64,000 bases of DNA from Phycisphaerae bacterium (GTDB lineage: Bacteria; Planctomycetota; Phycisphaerae; Sedimentisphaerales; Anaerobacaceae): contig JAUXAB010000003.1 of assembly GCA_030615025.1 (NCBI GenBank), positions 1-64,000 on the forward strand, given 5' to 3'. Made by a program: the position numbers and the translations under genes. Under the pieces are notes generated by a model. It was given only the letters and a program-made list of their open reading frames with translations. It was not told the DNA's origin and searched no databases. Positions 7,724 through 16,268 of this stretch are shown piece by piece (position 1 is the stretch's first letter; each line of letters opens with the position of its first letter).

Positions 7724-8467
7724 TTAATCGGCAGAGTGTAAAAGTACCTGGCAAGATTGTATCGCTCGGGACAGTCCACAGGTCACAGCGGAGATGTTGT
7801 TTAGCTCCTCGGGAGTTAACTTTGCCGTCGATGAGCGGTAAATCAATATAAAGCCCAACGACGAACCGCCTGCACTCGCGTTACCGCAGGTGCGAGCGAA
7901 TCGGCGCAGGGGAACCGTGATGGCTGAGATTTTACTTAGCCTAATTAAGTTGCCCTGTAGACCCATTGCAAACATATCATCGAGGGTGCAAAGCTTGTTC
8001 GACTTGCAGATATTGTCCACCAGCTCCGGGGTGAAACAATTCTCCACCTGTGCCTGCGCAACCACAGGTACAGGCAAATGCTGCTTTTCAAGAGTAATTG
8101 CCTGCACTTGCGTGACCACAGGTACAAGTGGCTGGTTACTCTGGAACGATTCGACTGAGCTCATCGAAGTCATATACAATTCGAAGCTGTCTGCCTGAAG
8201 CAAAAAGAAGGCGACATTTGAATCGGGGACTTCGTCTTTGATAAGTTTACCAACGACATATAAAAGGCCGTTCAAGTCGGTTATGCCGGTGATTGCCTCA
8301 TAAAAATTTGCTGTGAAATTGATAGTATTTAGTCTTTTGATAAAGTCCCTTTGGGCTGAAATGAAGTCATTGCAAAGTATATCTATTTTTTGGGCCTGCT
8401 TCTTGCGTTCTTTGTTTAGCTTACGAATGAGCAGACGTAATCTTCTATGTCGTTGTTTATAGTCCAC
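7724..8467 (-). CDS. GAF-like sensor protein carrying in-frame repeats
   Basis: 247 residues from GTG 8467, chosen because AAAGGTG lies just upstream; the frame is open to 8533 through a palindrome, so a longer start is possible. The first part (residues 1-50) is basic and probably coiled (RLRLLIRKLNKERKKQAQKI). The rest resembles a GAF/sensor fold of the type found beside two-component proteins (LYVVGKLIKDEVPDSNVAFFLL, later SKISAITVPLR and LGFILIYRS). No catalytic motif is seen. Three element-D palindromes are read in frame (VPVVTQVQ, VPVVAQAQVE and RTCGNASAGG). It probably works with the kinase and regulator encoded downstream at 10154-13099, but this is inference from proximity. Confidence 0.65.
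   Translation of the reverse strand: MDYKQRHRRLRLLIRKLNKERKKQAQKIDILCNDFISAQRDFIKRLNTINFTANFYEAITGITDLNGLLYVVGKLIKDEVPDSNVAFFLLQADSFELYMTSMSSVESFQSNQPLVPVVTQVQAITLEKQHLPVPVVAQAQVENCFTPELVDNICKSNKLCTLDDMFAMGLQGNLIRLSKISAITVPLRRFARTCGNASAGGSSLGFILIYRSSTAKLTPEELNNISAVTCGLSRAIQSCQVLLHSAD
7869..7896. repeat. In-frame element D, copy in GAF gene (1)
   Basis: CCTGCACTCGCG...CGCAGGTGCGAG quasi-palindrome inside the GAF-like gene, related to 7535-7566. Confidence 0.7.
8044..8128. repeat. In-frame element D, two further copies in GAF gene
   Basis: CACCTGTGCCTGCGCAACC-ACAGGTACAGGC (8044-8075) and CCTGCACTTGCGTGACC-ACAGGTACAAG (8101-8128) are two related units 25 bases apart. On the coding strand they yield the repeated peptides VPVVAQAQ and VPVVTQVQ. 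Confidence 0.8.
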
Positions 8468-8486
8468 AAGACACCTTTTTTGGCCC

Positions 8487-8518
8487 CCCCACGCTTGTCT
8501 GCACAAGCAGACGTGGGG
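8487..8518. repeat. Hairpin at the 5' end of the GAF gene
   Basis: Outer arms CCCCACG/CGTGGGG with inner CTTGT/ACAAG. It sits just upstream of the preferred GTG start, within a possible longer reading frame. Confidence 0.7.
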
Positions 8519-8533
8519 GAGAACCCCTTTCAA

Positions 8534-9079
8534 TAATTAAATTTGGAATGTTCTCCAGATTTAGATTCGGCTTAGTTGGCGGCGGGCTTTAAGAACAAGA
8601 GATATTAAGGAGGATTCTATGAGGCAGCCCTATAAATAATCAGTTATCAGTTTTGTGCAAGTTAAGGCTGGTTCAAAGATGTATATCAGCCGGACTGTGT
8701 GTACATTGATTTGTCTGTGTTTTCGGACTTATATTTGCATGTTATCTACGTATCTTTTTACCGCCGAGAACGCCAAGTTCGCAAAGTTGTCATTGGCGCA
8801 AAAGCGGGAATCTATTTTCTTTTGTTACCTGTTTTCGAGGGTACAAGCTTAATTTCTTTCTCTGTGCTCTTTGCGTCCTCTGCGTTTAATTTTTTGCACA
8901 ATACGCAACACGAATATGTTATTCTGAGCGCTGCCCTCCGTCATTGCGAGGAGCGCAGCGACGAAGCAATCTTAACTATAAAATCATAAATCGTAAACCT
9001 GTCCTGAGCGGCGTCGAAGAATCGAACATTGTAAATTGAATACGCCCAAGTCAGGCGGCAAGGGCGTAGCCGGTTTTGG
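8534..9079. other. Intergenic region of dispersed repeats
   Basis: No gene is supported. It holds one copy of a long direct repeat (8752-8905, partner at 10001-10152), a TCATTGCGAGGAGCGCAGCG ACGAAGCAATC palindrome at about 8940-8972 (a repeat type seen in many environmental bacterial genomes, recalled from general knowledge), and short AATTTACAATG / CGTAAACC strings at 8985-9045. Confidence 0.7.
8752..8905. repeat. Long direct repeat, copy 1
   Basis: From TCTTTTTACCGCCGAGAACG onward, over 100 bases are nearly identical to 10001-10109, with few mismatches, then the two diverge gradually. The pair flanks the GspB-like gene. Neither copy encodes a transposase. An opposite-strand relative (AGAGAACGCCTAAAACGCAG) is at about 28088-28107. 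Confidence 0.9.
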
Positions 9080-9793
9080 CTATTGCCAGAATGCCTCTGG
9101 CGTCTCTCGTACCTTTTGCTTCCACCTCTTGTCGTTCTTCTGAAATTCAATTTTGTCTCTGTGTATTTTGGCGACCGTCACGTTGTGTATCGTCTCTCCT
9201 TCGTGCACTATTTGGCCGTCAATTATAGCGGATGGTTTCTCCTCGGCGTAGACGATCCCGGTTATAACTCCGTGTGTTGGCTCAGGTTTGGCCGCAAGCA
9301 CATTTTCTTTCAGTCGCTTTTCAAGCTCTATCAGTCCGACAGTTAAAGCATATCTTTTTAGCTTTTCAAGGGTTACCGCTTCCCACTCATACTTTGCCAG
9401 TATGTCATTCTTTACTTCGGCTATCCGGCTTTGCGCTACGGCAAACCGCTTAGGTGATGTTGCAGTTGTAATTTCAAAACGGCCGTATGGTACAGTTTCA
9501 GAACCGTTAATTTGCAACACTGTTTCAGCTACTTCAGCCTGCACATCAAGCGGACGGTAAATCGCCTTGTCAGCCACTTCAAGCAGTCTAATCTCTCCCT
9601 CTGCACGCAGCCGCAGGTCAATAGATCTACCTATATAGGAATCTTCTATCTTTTGCCGTTGCCAGGAAATGTATTTTTCTGTCTCTTGTAACTGCTCCTG
9701 TTGGCTTTGCTTTTTGCCTGCAGCGGTATCCACCCCAACCGACAAGATTGTCACAACTATAAACATCCAAACTGTTAGACTTTTCTTTTGCAT
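9080..9793 (-). CDS. Exported GspB-like protein
   Basis: 237 residues. The N-terminus MQKKSLTVWMFIVVTILSVG is a signal peptide or single anchor, followed by a Gln/Glu-rich, probably coiled region. The last 60 residues (GVITGIVYAEEKPSAIIDG, then GETIHNVTVAKIHRDKIEF) resemble the GspB/PilP-like beta domain of type II secretion accessory proteins, where a short motif is followed by a stored 'inhibitory or docking' strand. The start has a strong GAGGAGGTG site in front of it. No other secretion genes are close by. Long direct repeats (8752 and 10001) flank the gene on both sides. The GspB assignment is by motif resemblance only. Confidence 0.7.
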   Translation of the reverse strand: MQKKSLTVWMFIVVTILSVGVDTAAGKKQSQQEQLQETEKYISWQRQKIEDSYIGRSIDLRLRAEGEIRLLEVADKAIYRPLDVQAEVAETVLQINGSETVPYGRFEITTATSPKRFAVAQSRIAEVKNDILAKYEWEAVTLEKLKRYALTVGLIELEKRLKENVLAAKPEPTHGVITGIVYAEEKPSAIIDGQIVHEGETIHNVTVAKIHRDKIEFQKNDKRWKQKVRETPEAFWQ

Positions 9794-10153
9794 CTTTGCA
9801 CCTCCTCAAAAAAAGTTAATATTTACAGCACACCCTGTGTGTGCCGATACTCTATCGTAGAATTTCATCCAATTAGGCTAATACACTTGCATTTCTCCCT
9901 CACCTGAAATCCTTTGCAGACTGCTCGAAAGGCAATACAATTATGCGCTCTCGATGTGGAAAAATCAAGCAGAAATAAGGCAGATATTGCCTTTTACTGG
10001 TCTTTTTACCGCTGAGAACGCCAAGTTCGCAAAGTTGTCATTGGCGCAAAAGCGGGAATCTATTTTCTTTTGTTACCTGTTTTCGCAGGTACAAGCTTAA
10101 TTTCTTCTCTGTGCCCTCTATGGCTTAATTCTTTTCGTTACGCAATACGCAAT
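9794..10153. other. Intergenic region with second direct-repeat copy
   Basis: No gene seen. The right half (10001-10152) is the second copy of the long direct repeat. The left half holds a probable promoter region for the GspB-like gene, but no clear promoter boxes were identified. Confidence 0.6.
10001..10152. repeat. Long direct repeat, copy 2
   Basis: Direct partner of 8752-8905; begins TCTTTTTACCGCTGAGAACG and ends in ACGCAATACGCAATTT next to the kinase gene stop. Confidence 0.9.
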
Positions 10154-12442
10154 TTATTTGCAGGGTAAAAGAATTGTCACGGTGGTTCCGCTACCGGGCC
10201 GACTTGTTATACGAAGCCGCCCTTTGTTTAATCGGATGACCCGGTGAGCGTAGGCAAGACCCATTCCTCGTTTTCGGCCTGCAGGCTTGGCGGAAAAGAA
10301 TGGCTGGGTCGCCTTTTCGAGGGTTTGTGCGTCCATTCCACAGCCGAAGTCAATGATTTGCAGTTTGACAAAATCGGGAGATTCACCAGCATCAGCGGTA
10401 ACCTTTATTGGCCCCTGTTGGTTTGTGTAGGATTCAAGAGAATTGGAAAAGACATTCGCAATTGCTGATACAATCTGGGCTGAATCTATGAAAACATCTT
10501 TGAGCGTATCCGCGACGTCAATTTGAACATCGAGCTGTTCTACGTTTTGCTTTTGGGCAGCCAACTGCACAGCTTCATCGAGCATTTGTTTGATATTCGT
10601 CTGGACCAGCCTGGGTTCTTGCGGCCTGGCAAAGCTCATCAGCTCCTCGATAATCTGAGATATTTTGCCGGCGTTTTCCTGGATCTGTTTCAGGATTTGC
10701 TGCCTCTCTGCTGAAGTCTCGGTCTCATTGAGTAATTGTGCCCGGCCGGATATGACCGAAAGAGGGTTATTTAGTTCGTGCGCCGCTCCGGCTGCCATCT
10801 CAACTAAAGCGTTCAAGGAGCTATCTGTGGGGCCCCCGCCTTGCGGGAACCCAATCTGGGGCTGGGTGTCCCTGGGTTTTGCAAGGGGTTCCCCAAACGC
10901 GAAATAATGCGTTTGGGGGCCCGCAAGAAGCTGGGCAAACTGCTCGACAAAACGCTGTTGTTTGGCGGCAGCACAAGCCACATCTAAAATAGACCCGGCA
11001 ATCGAGGTAGCTGTCCTGAACTTTTCCCAGAACAGCTCTACGTCTGCCGGATACCGAAGCTCAAAAACAACTGCTCCAATTGCTTTGTCGCCAGCGAGTA
11101 GAGGCATCAACTTAGTCTGGTTCAAGTCAAAGTCAACGTCCAATTGCTCAAACAGCCAATCAACATAATCGCGAGCATTTAAGATTGCAAAGTCACTTGC
11201 TATGACTTTCGGTATGGCGGGTGTTTCGGCGGGGACGTTCAAGTAAACCAGCTTTGTTTGCGATAGGTTTTCTACAACAACGGCTTCGAGAGATTGCGAG
11301 TTGGCCTGAGGTGCTAAATATAAACAAACCACGCCTGTTTGATAAAACTTTTGCCACCGAGCAGCGAAATTTTCCGCTATATCGATGGCTTCGGTAGCCG
11401 AATCTATGCTGAGCAGAAATTCTGTTATAAAATCGAAATGGCTCGAAGCACTTTGCAATTGCTGATTTTCAAGAGATAATTCTGTGTGCTCATGAGCCAA
11501 TCGGGCAGCAGTAGTGTGAATAATGTCGCAATAGGTCGCCGCGGCGTTTGGTAAATCCAGGCCTAAGACTTCAGATTTTTGTCTAACTATTTCGGGCAGC
11601 TTCTGGCGGATTTGCTCCAGCTGCCCAAAGTTTATTGCAAGCGATTGGGCGATTTGCTCTACTGGCTCGGGTGAATCGAAACTGCCGGACTGGCCGAGGC
11701 CGGATTGGCGTGCTATAGAATCGGCTAACTGCACGACTTGAGCGATCCTTGTTCCAGGCATACTTTGAGAAATCCTCACAACATCACTGTGATGAAGCCA
11801 GACGGCAAGGGTAATTTGATTTGGCAAGTGCCACTTTTGAGCCAGACGTTTACCGAGGATTGTATGATCCAGACCAAGGTGTTTTTGCTCGATAGTACAG
11901 GCGCCGGCTCCTGTTGATTTTGCTTCTTCGACAATACGGGCAAAACTTTTCGGCATTGCCTCTTCGAGCGCAAGTTTTCCGATATCGTGAAGCAAGCCAG
12001 CACAGTGAACCAACCGGGGATCCATGCGAGGTGATATGATATCGGCGATATCTTTAGCACAACAGGCGACTGCAAGGGCATGAAGTGCAAGCTCTTTTCT
12101 TCGCAGAGTTCTGTCGTCGTTGGGGTCGAAGGCCGACAACCCCTTAACAGAAAAAAAAACGTCGCGAATAATGTGTGCAGGCAGCTTGTCAAGTGCCTGG
12201 CGAAGCGAAAACTTTTGCACAGAGAAGCTTAAACCCTGCTGGTGGATGAGCGAAAGAGTCCTGGTGGTAAGGGCCGGGTCTAATTCAATAATATCAGCTA
12301 TGGCAGAAGGTGAGAATTGGGGTTGCAGGAGCTTGGAAAAAAATTGTGCTGCAACTGAGGGCAAGGTCGAAAGCGAATCGAGCCGACGAATAACAAGCTC
12401 TACCTGGTGGGCGGCCGTTGGGTCAGCTTTTTCATCCGGCAT
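10154..12442 (-). CDS. HDOD-domain sensor histidine kinase
   Basis: 762 residues. Domains: HDOD (about 10-230, with LSTLPSVAAQFFSKLLQ and HCAGLLHDIGKLALEE), a short coiled segment, a GAF-like sensor domain (about 320-490), HisKA with AHELNNPLSVISGRAQLL (His555 is the predicted phospho-acceptor) and a HATPase domain with NVFSNSLES (N box), DFGCGMD (G1) and GMGLAYAH (G2). There are no membrane segments, so it is cytosolic. A repeat block at 10825-10922 is read in frame and adds about 32 residues between the GAF and HisKA domains. The response regulator gene at 12533-13099 lies directly upstream on the same strand and is the likely partner. The signal sensed is unknown. Confidence 0.9.
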   Translation of the reverse strand: MPDEKADPTAAHQVELVIRRLDSLSTLPSVAAQFFSKLLQPQFSPSAIADIIELDPALTTRTLSLIHQQGLSFSVQKFSLRQALDKLPAHIIRDVFFSVKGLSAFDPNDDRTLRRKELALHALAVACCAKDIADIISPRMDPRLVHCAGLLHDIGKLALEEAMPKSFARIVEEAKSTGAGACTIEQKHLGLDHTILGKRLAQKWHLPNQITLAVWLHHSDVVRISQSMPGTRIAQVVQLADSIARQSGLGQSGSFDSPEPVEQIAQSLAINFGQLEQIRQKLPEIVRQKSEVLGLDLPNAAATYCDIIHTTAARLAHEHTELSLENQQLQSASSHFDFITEFLLSIDSATEAIDIAENFAARWQKFYQTGVVCLYLAPQANSQSLEAVVVENLSQTKLVYLNVPAETPAIPKVIASDFAILNARDYVDWLFEQLDVDFDLNQTKLMPLLAGDKAIGAVVFELRYPADVELFWEKFRTATSIAGSILDVACAAAKQQRFVEQFAQLLAGPQTHYFAFGEPLAKPRDTQPQIGFPQGGGPTDSSLNALVEMAAGAAHELNNPLSVISGRAQLLNETETSAERQQILKQIQENAGKISQIIEELMSFARPQEPRLVQTNIKQMLDEAVQLAAQKQNVEQLDVQIDVADTLKDVFIDSAQIVSAIANVFSNSLESYTNQQGPIKVTADAGESPDFVKLQIIDFGCGMDAQTLEKATQPFFSAKPAGRKRGMGLAYAHRVIRLNKGRLRITSRPGSGTTVTILLPCK
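10825..10922. repeat. In-frame composite palindromic block with element E
   Basis: Contains CCCGC/GCGGG (10827-10840 area) and CCCCAAACGC/GCGTTTGGGG (10891-10918). The latter 28 bases are identical in sequence to 7668-7696. On the kinase coding strand it is read as PQTHYFAFGEPL...GFPQGGGP, between GAF and HisKA. Confidence 0.9.
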
Positions 12443-12532
12443 TTAGTTATATCCTCGTACTTAGTGGTTGGTATTCGTTCCTGGGTTTCAACCGGGGTGT
12501 TTCATTACGACCGAAGCAATCTATTCGCTAAT

Positions 12533-13099
12533 TTATTTTATCTGTAAGACAGTAGCGATTTTGTCGGTCAGTTCAGCGATGTTAAACGGTTTTTTTATGA
12601 AATCTTCGGCACCGGATTTCAGGAGCTGGTCGATTTCATCCTGTTTTACAACCCCGCTCACGATAATAATTTTGAGATTGGCGAACTCGGGATTTTCTCT
12701 TATCGCCTGGCAAACGACATTTCCATTGACATCGGGCAACATATAGTCAAGTAATATCAGGTCAGGGCGGAACCGCTGGGTCGATATTCCTGCCTCATAG
12801 CCGCTAGATGCGGTTTTGATTTCGAATCTACCATCGCGGACGAGAACGTCCACAATAAGCTCGACGATTTCGGCATCGTCATCGACGATAAGGACCCTCT
12901 TTTTTCCGGACTCGAGGTTATCGAGGGGAATATCGTTTTCCTTCATAAATTTGATCAGATTCTGGCGGGGAATTCTCCGGAATTTTGAGCCGGGAATACG
13001 AAATCCTTGCAGTCTGCCAGAATCAAAACATCGGATGATTGTCTGCTGGCTTACCCTGCAAACTTCAGCGGCCTCGCCGGTTGTAAATAAATCCTTCAT
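12533..13099 (-). CDS. Excisionase-type HTH fused to response regulator receiver
   Basis: 188 residues. Residues 1-55 are an excisionase/MerR-type DNA-binding domain (FTTGEAAEVCRVSQQTIIRC, then a wing GFRIPGSKFRRI). Residues 66-188 are a receiver domain with acidic pocket DDD (73-75), phospho-acceptor Asp118 in LILLDYMLPDVNG, the Ser/Thr position in IIVSG and Lys in FIKKPF. The HTH-receiver order is reversed from the usual receiver-HTH and is common in planctomycete genomes (general knowledge). It lies upstream of the HDOD kinase on the same strand with about a 90-base gap, so the two probably form one signalling unit. The start has a GAGGGATAG-like site. Confidence 0.88.
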   Translation of the reverse strand: MKDLFTTGEAAEVCRVSQQTIIRCFDSGRLQGFRIPGSKFRRIPRQNLIKFMKENDIPLDNLESGKKRVLIVDDDAEIVELIVDVLVRDGRFEIKTASSGYEAGISTQRFRPDLILLDYMLPDVNGNVVCQAIRENPEFANLKIIIVSGVVKQDEIDQLLKSGAEDFIKKPFNIAELTDKIATVLQIK

Positions 13100-14064
13100 C
13101 TTGTCTATCCCTCTTCCTCACCCAAATCCTTCGGGTACAAGGGCTGTCCAAATTACCTTATTATCCTAATTTAACTATCGAACCTTGGATTTGTCAAGGA
13201 TAAAAATGTTGAAAAACCGAATTTTTAGCTATGAAAGGCTAAATTTTATCAGTCCTTAGGGGAATTTCAGAAGATTTGGTGGGGATTTTGCCAGTTTTGG
13301 TCCCTTAGAGAGCAAAGTGGTGGAAGAGCGAGATAAAAGAACAGACATCAAGAAAACTATCCCACATTAGGACAACCGGGTGAAGATTTTTCAGAAGAGC
13401 TGAACAGACAGTTAGCTCTTCAATAGTTTTTGAAAAATTTTTATAAATCACTTAGAAAAGAGACAATTGCTTCCGAAGACAAGGGAATCGCACCTTCTGA
13501 AGCTCTTAACACAGCAAAAATATGGGAGCGCGACCCCAAAAACCATCCCGTTGCCTTGACCAATGGACAAGACTAATGTACAAACTGATCTCGCATTTTC
13601 CACCTTCGGCCTTTATTGGTTAGCGAAAGGACCAAAGGCGGAAAACGCTCAAGAAATGAAAAAATAAGAAATTAATTTGACAGGCCCTGGTTCATAGGAT
13701 TTTGGTTAACTTTGCTGCACACCGGGATATCGCCCATGCCCACATTATGAGAAGCAAAGAGCACAAAAGCTCCTCAGAGTGATTTTGTCAGTGCCAGTCT
13801 TGATGTTATGGCTTGCATGCAAATCAACGCTTGTTCGAGGTATCTCTATAGGGCTTTCTGCCTACCCACCCCGAAGTAGTGCAACTTGCTCTTAATTTTC
13901 TTGCAATATTGCCCGGTTAGATGTAAAGTGAGAGAAAACTTACAGGGATGTTTTTGCCTTTTAGAATTTGATTTTGCCATAGATAGTATCCTAAACCACA
14001 AGTTGTGGCTTGCACTCAGGCACGGATCAGTTACGATTATCCACTGATGAGGGAGGTGAAAGCG
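13100..14064. other. Long intergenic region, no gene recognised
   Basis: No reading frame here looks like a protein on either strand. It holds one hairpin, CCACCTTCGGCCTTT paired with AAAGGACCAAAGGCGG (13600-13641), imperfect and without a T-run, and otherwise unstructured AT-rich sequence. Regulatory sequence for the response regulator on the minus strand probably lies at 13100-13200. Confidence 0.6.
13600..13641. repeat. Imperfect hairpin
   Basis: Arms CCACCTTCGGCCTTT / AAAGGACCAAAGGCGG with an 11-base loop; probably another palindromic element. Confidence 0.6.
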
Positions 14065-14163
14065 ATGGTCGTAGTCAAGGTTGTAGCAAGAAAGAATAAA
14101 AGCCAAAAAACAAAATCGAGTGTAAATTCTAAAAATAGTTATGCCAACGTAGCTCAACGGTAG
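14065..14163 (+). CDS. Possible 32-residue basic peptide running into tRNA-Thr
   Basis: ATG 14065 has GGGAGGTGAAAGCG in front of it, a strong ribosome-binding site. The frame encodes MVVVKVVARKNKSQKTKSSV and on, rich in Lys and Ser, and stops at TAG within the D-arm of the tRNA gene. It could be a real tiny peptide or a chance frame; no homologue is known to me. Confidence 0.25.
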   Translation: MVVVKVVARKNKSQKTKSSVNSKNSYANVAQR

Positions 14164-14214
14164 AGCTCTGGTTTTGTAAACCAGTGGTTGTCGGTTCGAA
14201 TCCGACCGTTGGCT
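14143..14214 (+). tRNA. tRNA-Thr (anticodon TGT)
   Basis: A full cloverleaf folds: acceptor GCCAACG/CGTTGGC, D stem GCTC/GAGC, anticodon stem CTGGT/ACCAG with loop TTTGTAA (anticodon TGT), T stem GTCGG/CCGAC with loop TTCGAAT, discriminator T. CCA is not encoded. 72 bases. Confidence 0.96.
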
Positions 14215-14440
14215 TTATAAGTCCTTATGGGACAAGCCGTTAGAACCCTCCAGAGAAGTTCGCTGGGTCGTCAATATCGAATGACGAAAACGAACTTCGA
14301 ATTTTGAAGTTCTCTGTTCGATATTCATAATTCGAACAGAGAGTCACGGGATGAGGAAACGGCAAAGCACCACGGCGAGCAACAATACGAAAACGCCGCG
14401 AAAGACGAAACGAAACTACACTCAAGAAAGGAGCAAAATT

Positions 14441-15379
14441 ATGAACCGTAGAGAGTTCTTGAGACATGGGGGGCTGGCCCTTGCCAGCTCGGCGCTGCTA
14501 CTTATATCTAACCGATGTCACGCGGCGTCGCGAGACAGGGCAGCAAAAATGAAACGCATCGGCTGCACGACGGTTTGCTTCAGGATGAGATTCCCTTCGA
14601 CCCGACCAAAAAACCATCCTAAGGTAGGTCCTGACCTGACACTGATGGACGTGCCGACATTTTTCGCCGATGAGCTTGACGTGCACAACGTCGAGTTGTG
14701 GAGCAGACATTTCGAGGACACGTCTTTGAAATATTGCAAGAAGATCAAGGCGGTAGCCCAGTCAGTTGGGTCCAAAATCATCAACATCCAACTTGATGAG
14801 CCGGCATATAACCTTTCACACCGTGATTCCGCTGCACGTAAGAAGAGTATCGAATTTGTGAAGCAGTGGATGGGCCGGGCCGCCGCATGTGGGGCCACGT
14901 CGCTCCGGGCCAACACGGGCGGCTCACCCAAAGAGAAGTTCGATGTGAACATCACTGGTGATTCATACCGCCAATTGGCCAAATACGGGCAGAAGATCGG
15001 TGTCAAAATTCTGATCGAGAACCACGGGGGCCACAGTGCCAAGCCCGAGAACATCGTTGAGCTCATCAAGGCCGTCGACAGCTCGTATTGTCGCACGCTG
15101 CCGGATTTCGGCAACGTTCCCAAAAAGGGTGGTGAAGAGTACCGGTACAAGCTGTTGAAGATGCTGTTTCCTTATGCCCATCTGGTCTCAGCGAAGGGCA
15201 TGTATTTCGACGACCAGATGCGGCACGTGTCCTACGATATTGGCGCTTGCGTCCGTATCGGTAAATCGCTCGGCTTCAAGGGCATATACTCAGCCGAACA
15301 ATGGGCTCCCAAGCCGCAGTCAATCGACCCGGTCAAGATTACCAAACGCATCATTGAACTGGTTGTTGAGAACATTTAA
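14441..15379 (+). CDS. Tat-exported xylose-isomerase-like TIM-barrel protein
   Basis: 312 residues from ATG 14441, which follows AAGAAAGGAG; an in-frame extension to 14351 lacks such a site. The N-terminus MNRREFLRHGGLALASSALL is a Tat signal (RREFL). The rest is a sugar phosphate isomerase/epimerase-type barrel: VELWSRHFEDTS, INIQLDEPAYNL, KILIENHGGHS (metal-binding Glu and His), CRTLPDFGNVP (Asp) and HLVSAKGMYFD. It probably isomerises, epimerises or cleaves a sugar or keto-sugar outside the cytosol. It starts a plus-strand run of sugar-handling genes to 25541. Confidence 0.85.
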   Translation: MNRREFLRHGGLALASSALLLISNRCHAASRDRAAKMKRIGCTTVCFRMRFPSTRPKNHPKVGPDLTLMDVPTFFADELDVHNVELWSRHFEDTSLKYCKKIKAVAQSVGSKIINIQLDEPAYNLSHRDSAARKKSIEFVKQWMGRAAACGATSLRANTGGSPKEKFDVNITGDSYRQLAKYGQKIGVKILIENHGGHSAKPENIVELIKAVDSSYCRTLPDFGNVPKKGGEEYRYKLLKMLFPYAHLVSAKGMYFDDQMRHVSYDIGACVRIGKSLGFKGIYSAEQWAPKPQSIDPVKITKRIIELVVENI

Positions 15380-15505
15380 TTGTGCCGGCGCGACCCGGCG
15401 GTGGCGGGTAGGATTTCAATGAAAGTAATAAATTGGATGATGGAATTCGTTAAAGAATATGTAAAATGAGTTGTTCTGACCCAGACTTAACTTATGGAGA
15501 AAAAT

Positions 15506-16192
15506 ATGGAATACAATTGTGAAGATATAGCCAAGATGATTGACCATTCTTTATTGCGTCCCGAGCTTACGGACGAGGACATTTCTAAAGGTTTCGAGAT
15601 AGCTAAAAAATATAATGTTGCAACCGTTTGTTGTGGCCCTTCCTCGGTTGCCCTGGCCAAAAAATGCCTCGAAGGAACAAGCGTAAAAGTTACCACCGTT
15701 GTCGGTTTTCCCAATGGCTACAGCAAAACGGAAACAAAAGTCTTTGAGGCTGAACAAGCTATAAAGGATGGTGCGGTTGAGCTGGATATGGTTATTAACA
15801 TTGGGAAACTGTTAAGCAAGGATTTTGATTATGTAAAGAGTGATATAAAGGCCGTTGCAGATGTGGCGCATCGTCAGAACGTTCTGCTAAAGGTTATTTT
15901 AGAAAACTACTATCTTACCGATGAGCTCATCGAGATTGGCTGTAAGCTTGCTGAAGAAGCCGGTGCCGATTTTGTAAAAACGTCGACCGGGTTCGCTGCG
16001 GGTGGTGCAACCATTGAAGATTTAGAACTTATGCGGAGAAGTGTTTCTGACAACGTGCAGATAAAAGCGGCTGGCGGTGTGCGCGACTTAGAGATGGCTT
16101 TGAAAGTCAGGGAAGTCGGCTGTACGAGATTCGGAGCAACAAGAACAGAAACCATCATGGAAGAATGTTATAAAAGAAGCGGGCAAAAGTAG
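15506..16192 (+). CDS. deoC: Deoxyribose-phosphate aldolase
   Basis: 228 residues from ATG 15506, with GGAG six bases upstream; ATG 15494 is a weaker in-frame alternative. It shows the class I aldolase motifs IDHSLLRPELTDEDI, VVGFPNGYSKTETK, ELDMVINIG, FVKTSTGF (Lys158 is the Schiff-base lysine) and IKAAGGVRD. DeoC cleaves 2-deoxyribose-5-phosphate to glyceraldehyde-3-phosphate and acetaldehyde; some relatives act on other phosphorylated sugars. Its place between a sugar isomerase and an oxidoreductase suggests it may act in a dedicated sugar pathway more than in nucleoside salvage; this is inference. Confidence 0.93.
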   Translation: MEYNCEDIAKMIDHSLLRPELTDEDISKGFEIAKKYNVATVCCGPSSVALAKKCLEGTSVKVTTVVGFPNGYSKTETKVFEAEQAIKDGAVELDMVINIGKLLSKDFDYVKSDIKAVADVAHRQNVLLKVILENYYLTDELIEIGCKLAEEAGADFVKTSTGFAAGGATIEDLELMRRSVSDNVQIKAAGGVRDLEMALKVREVGCTRFGATRTETIMEECYKRSGQK

Positions 16193-16268
16193 ATAACCAG
16201 TTGGTTAGAAGGTGCTGTCACCGAGAAAAAATGTTCAAAAAGGACATACATTGTGTGAGGTAGAAATC

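Noticed and set aside
7648-7851. Plus-strand frame with QTHYFAFGE
   Set aside because: It is made of the palindromic element E and its flanks, with no start signal.
8752-10152. Direct repeats considered as an insertion sequence
   Set aside because: There is no transposase gene, and the ends lack inverted termini.
13846-14157. Minus-strand frame of about 100 residues across the tRNA-Thr gene
   Set aside because: It overlaps the tRNA, has no ribosome-binding site and no recognisable motif; read as a chance frame.
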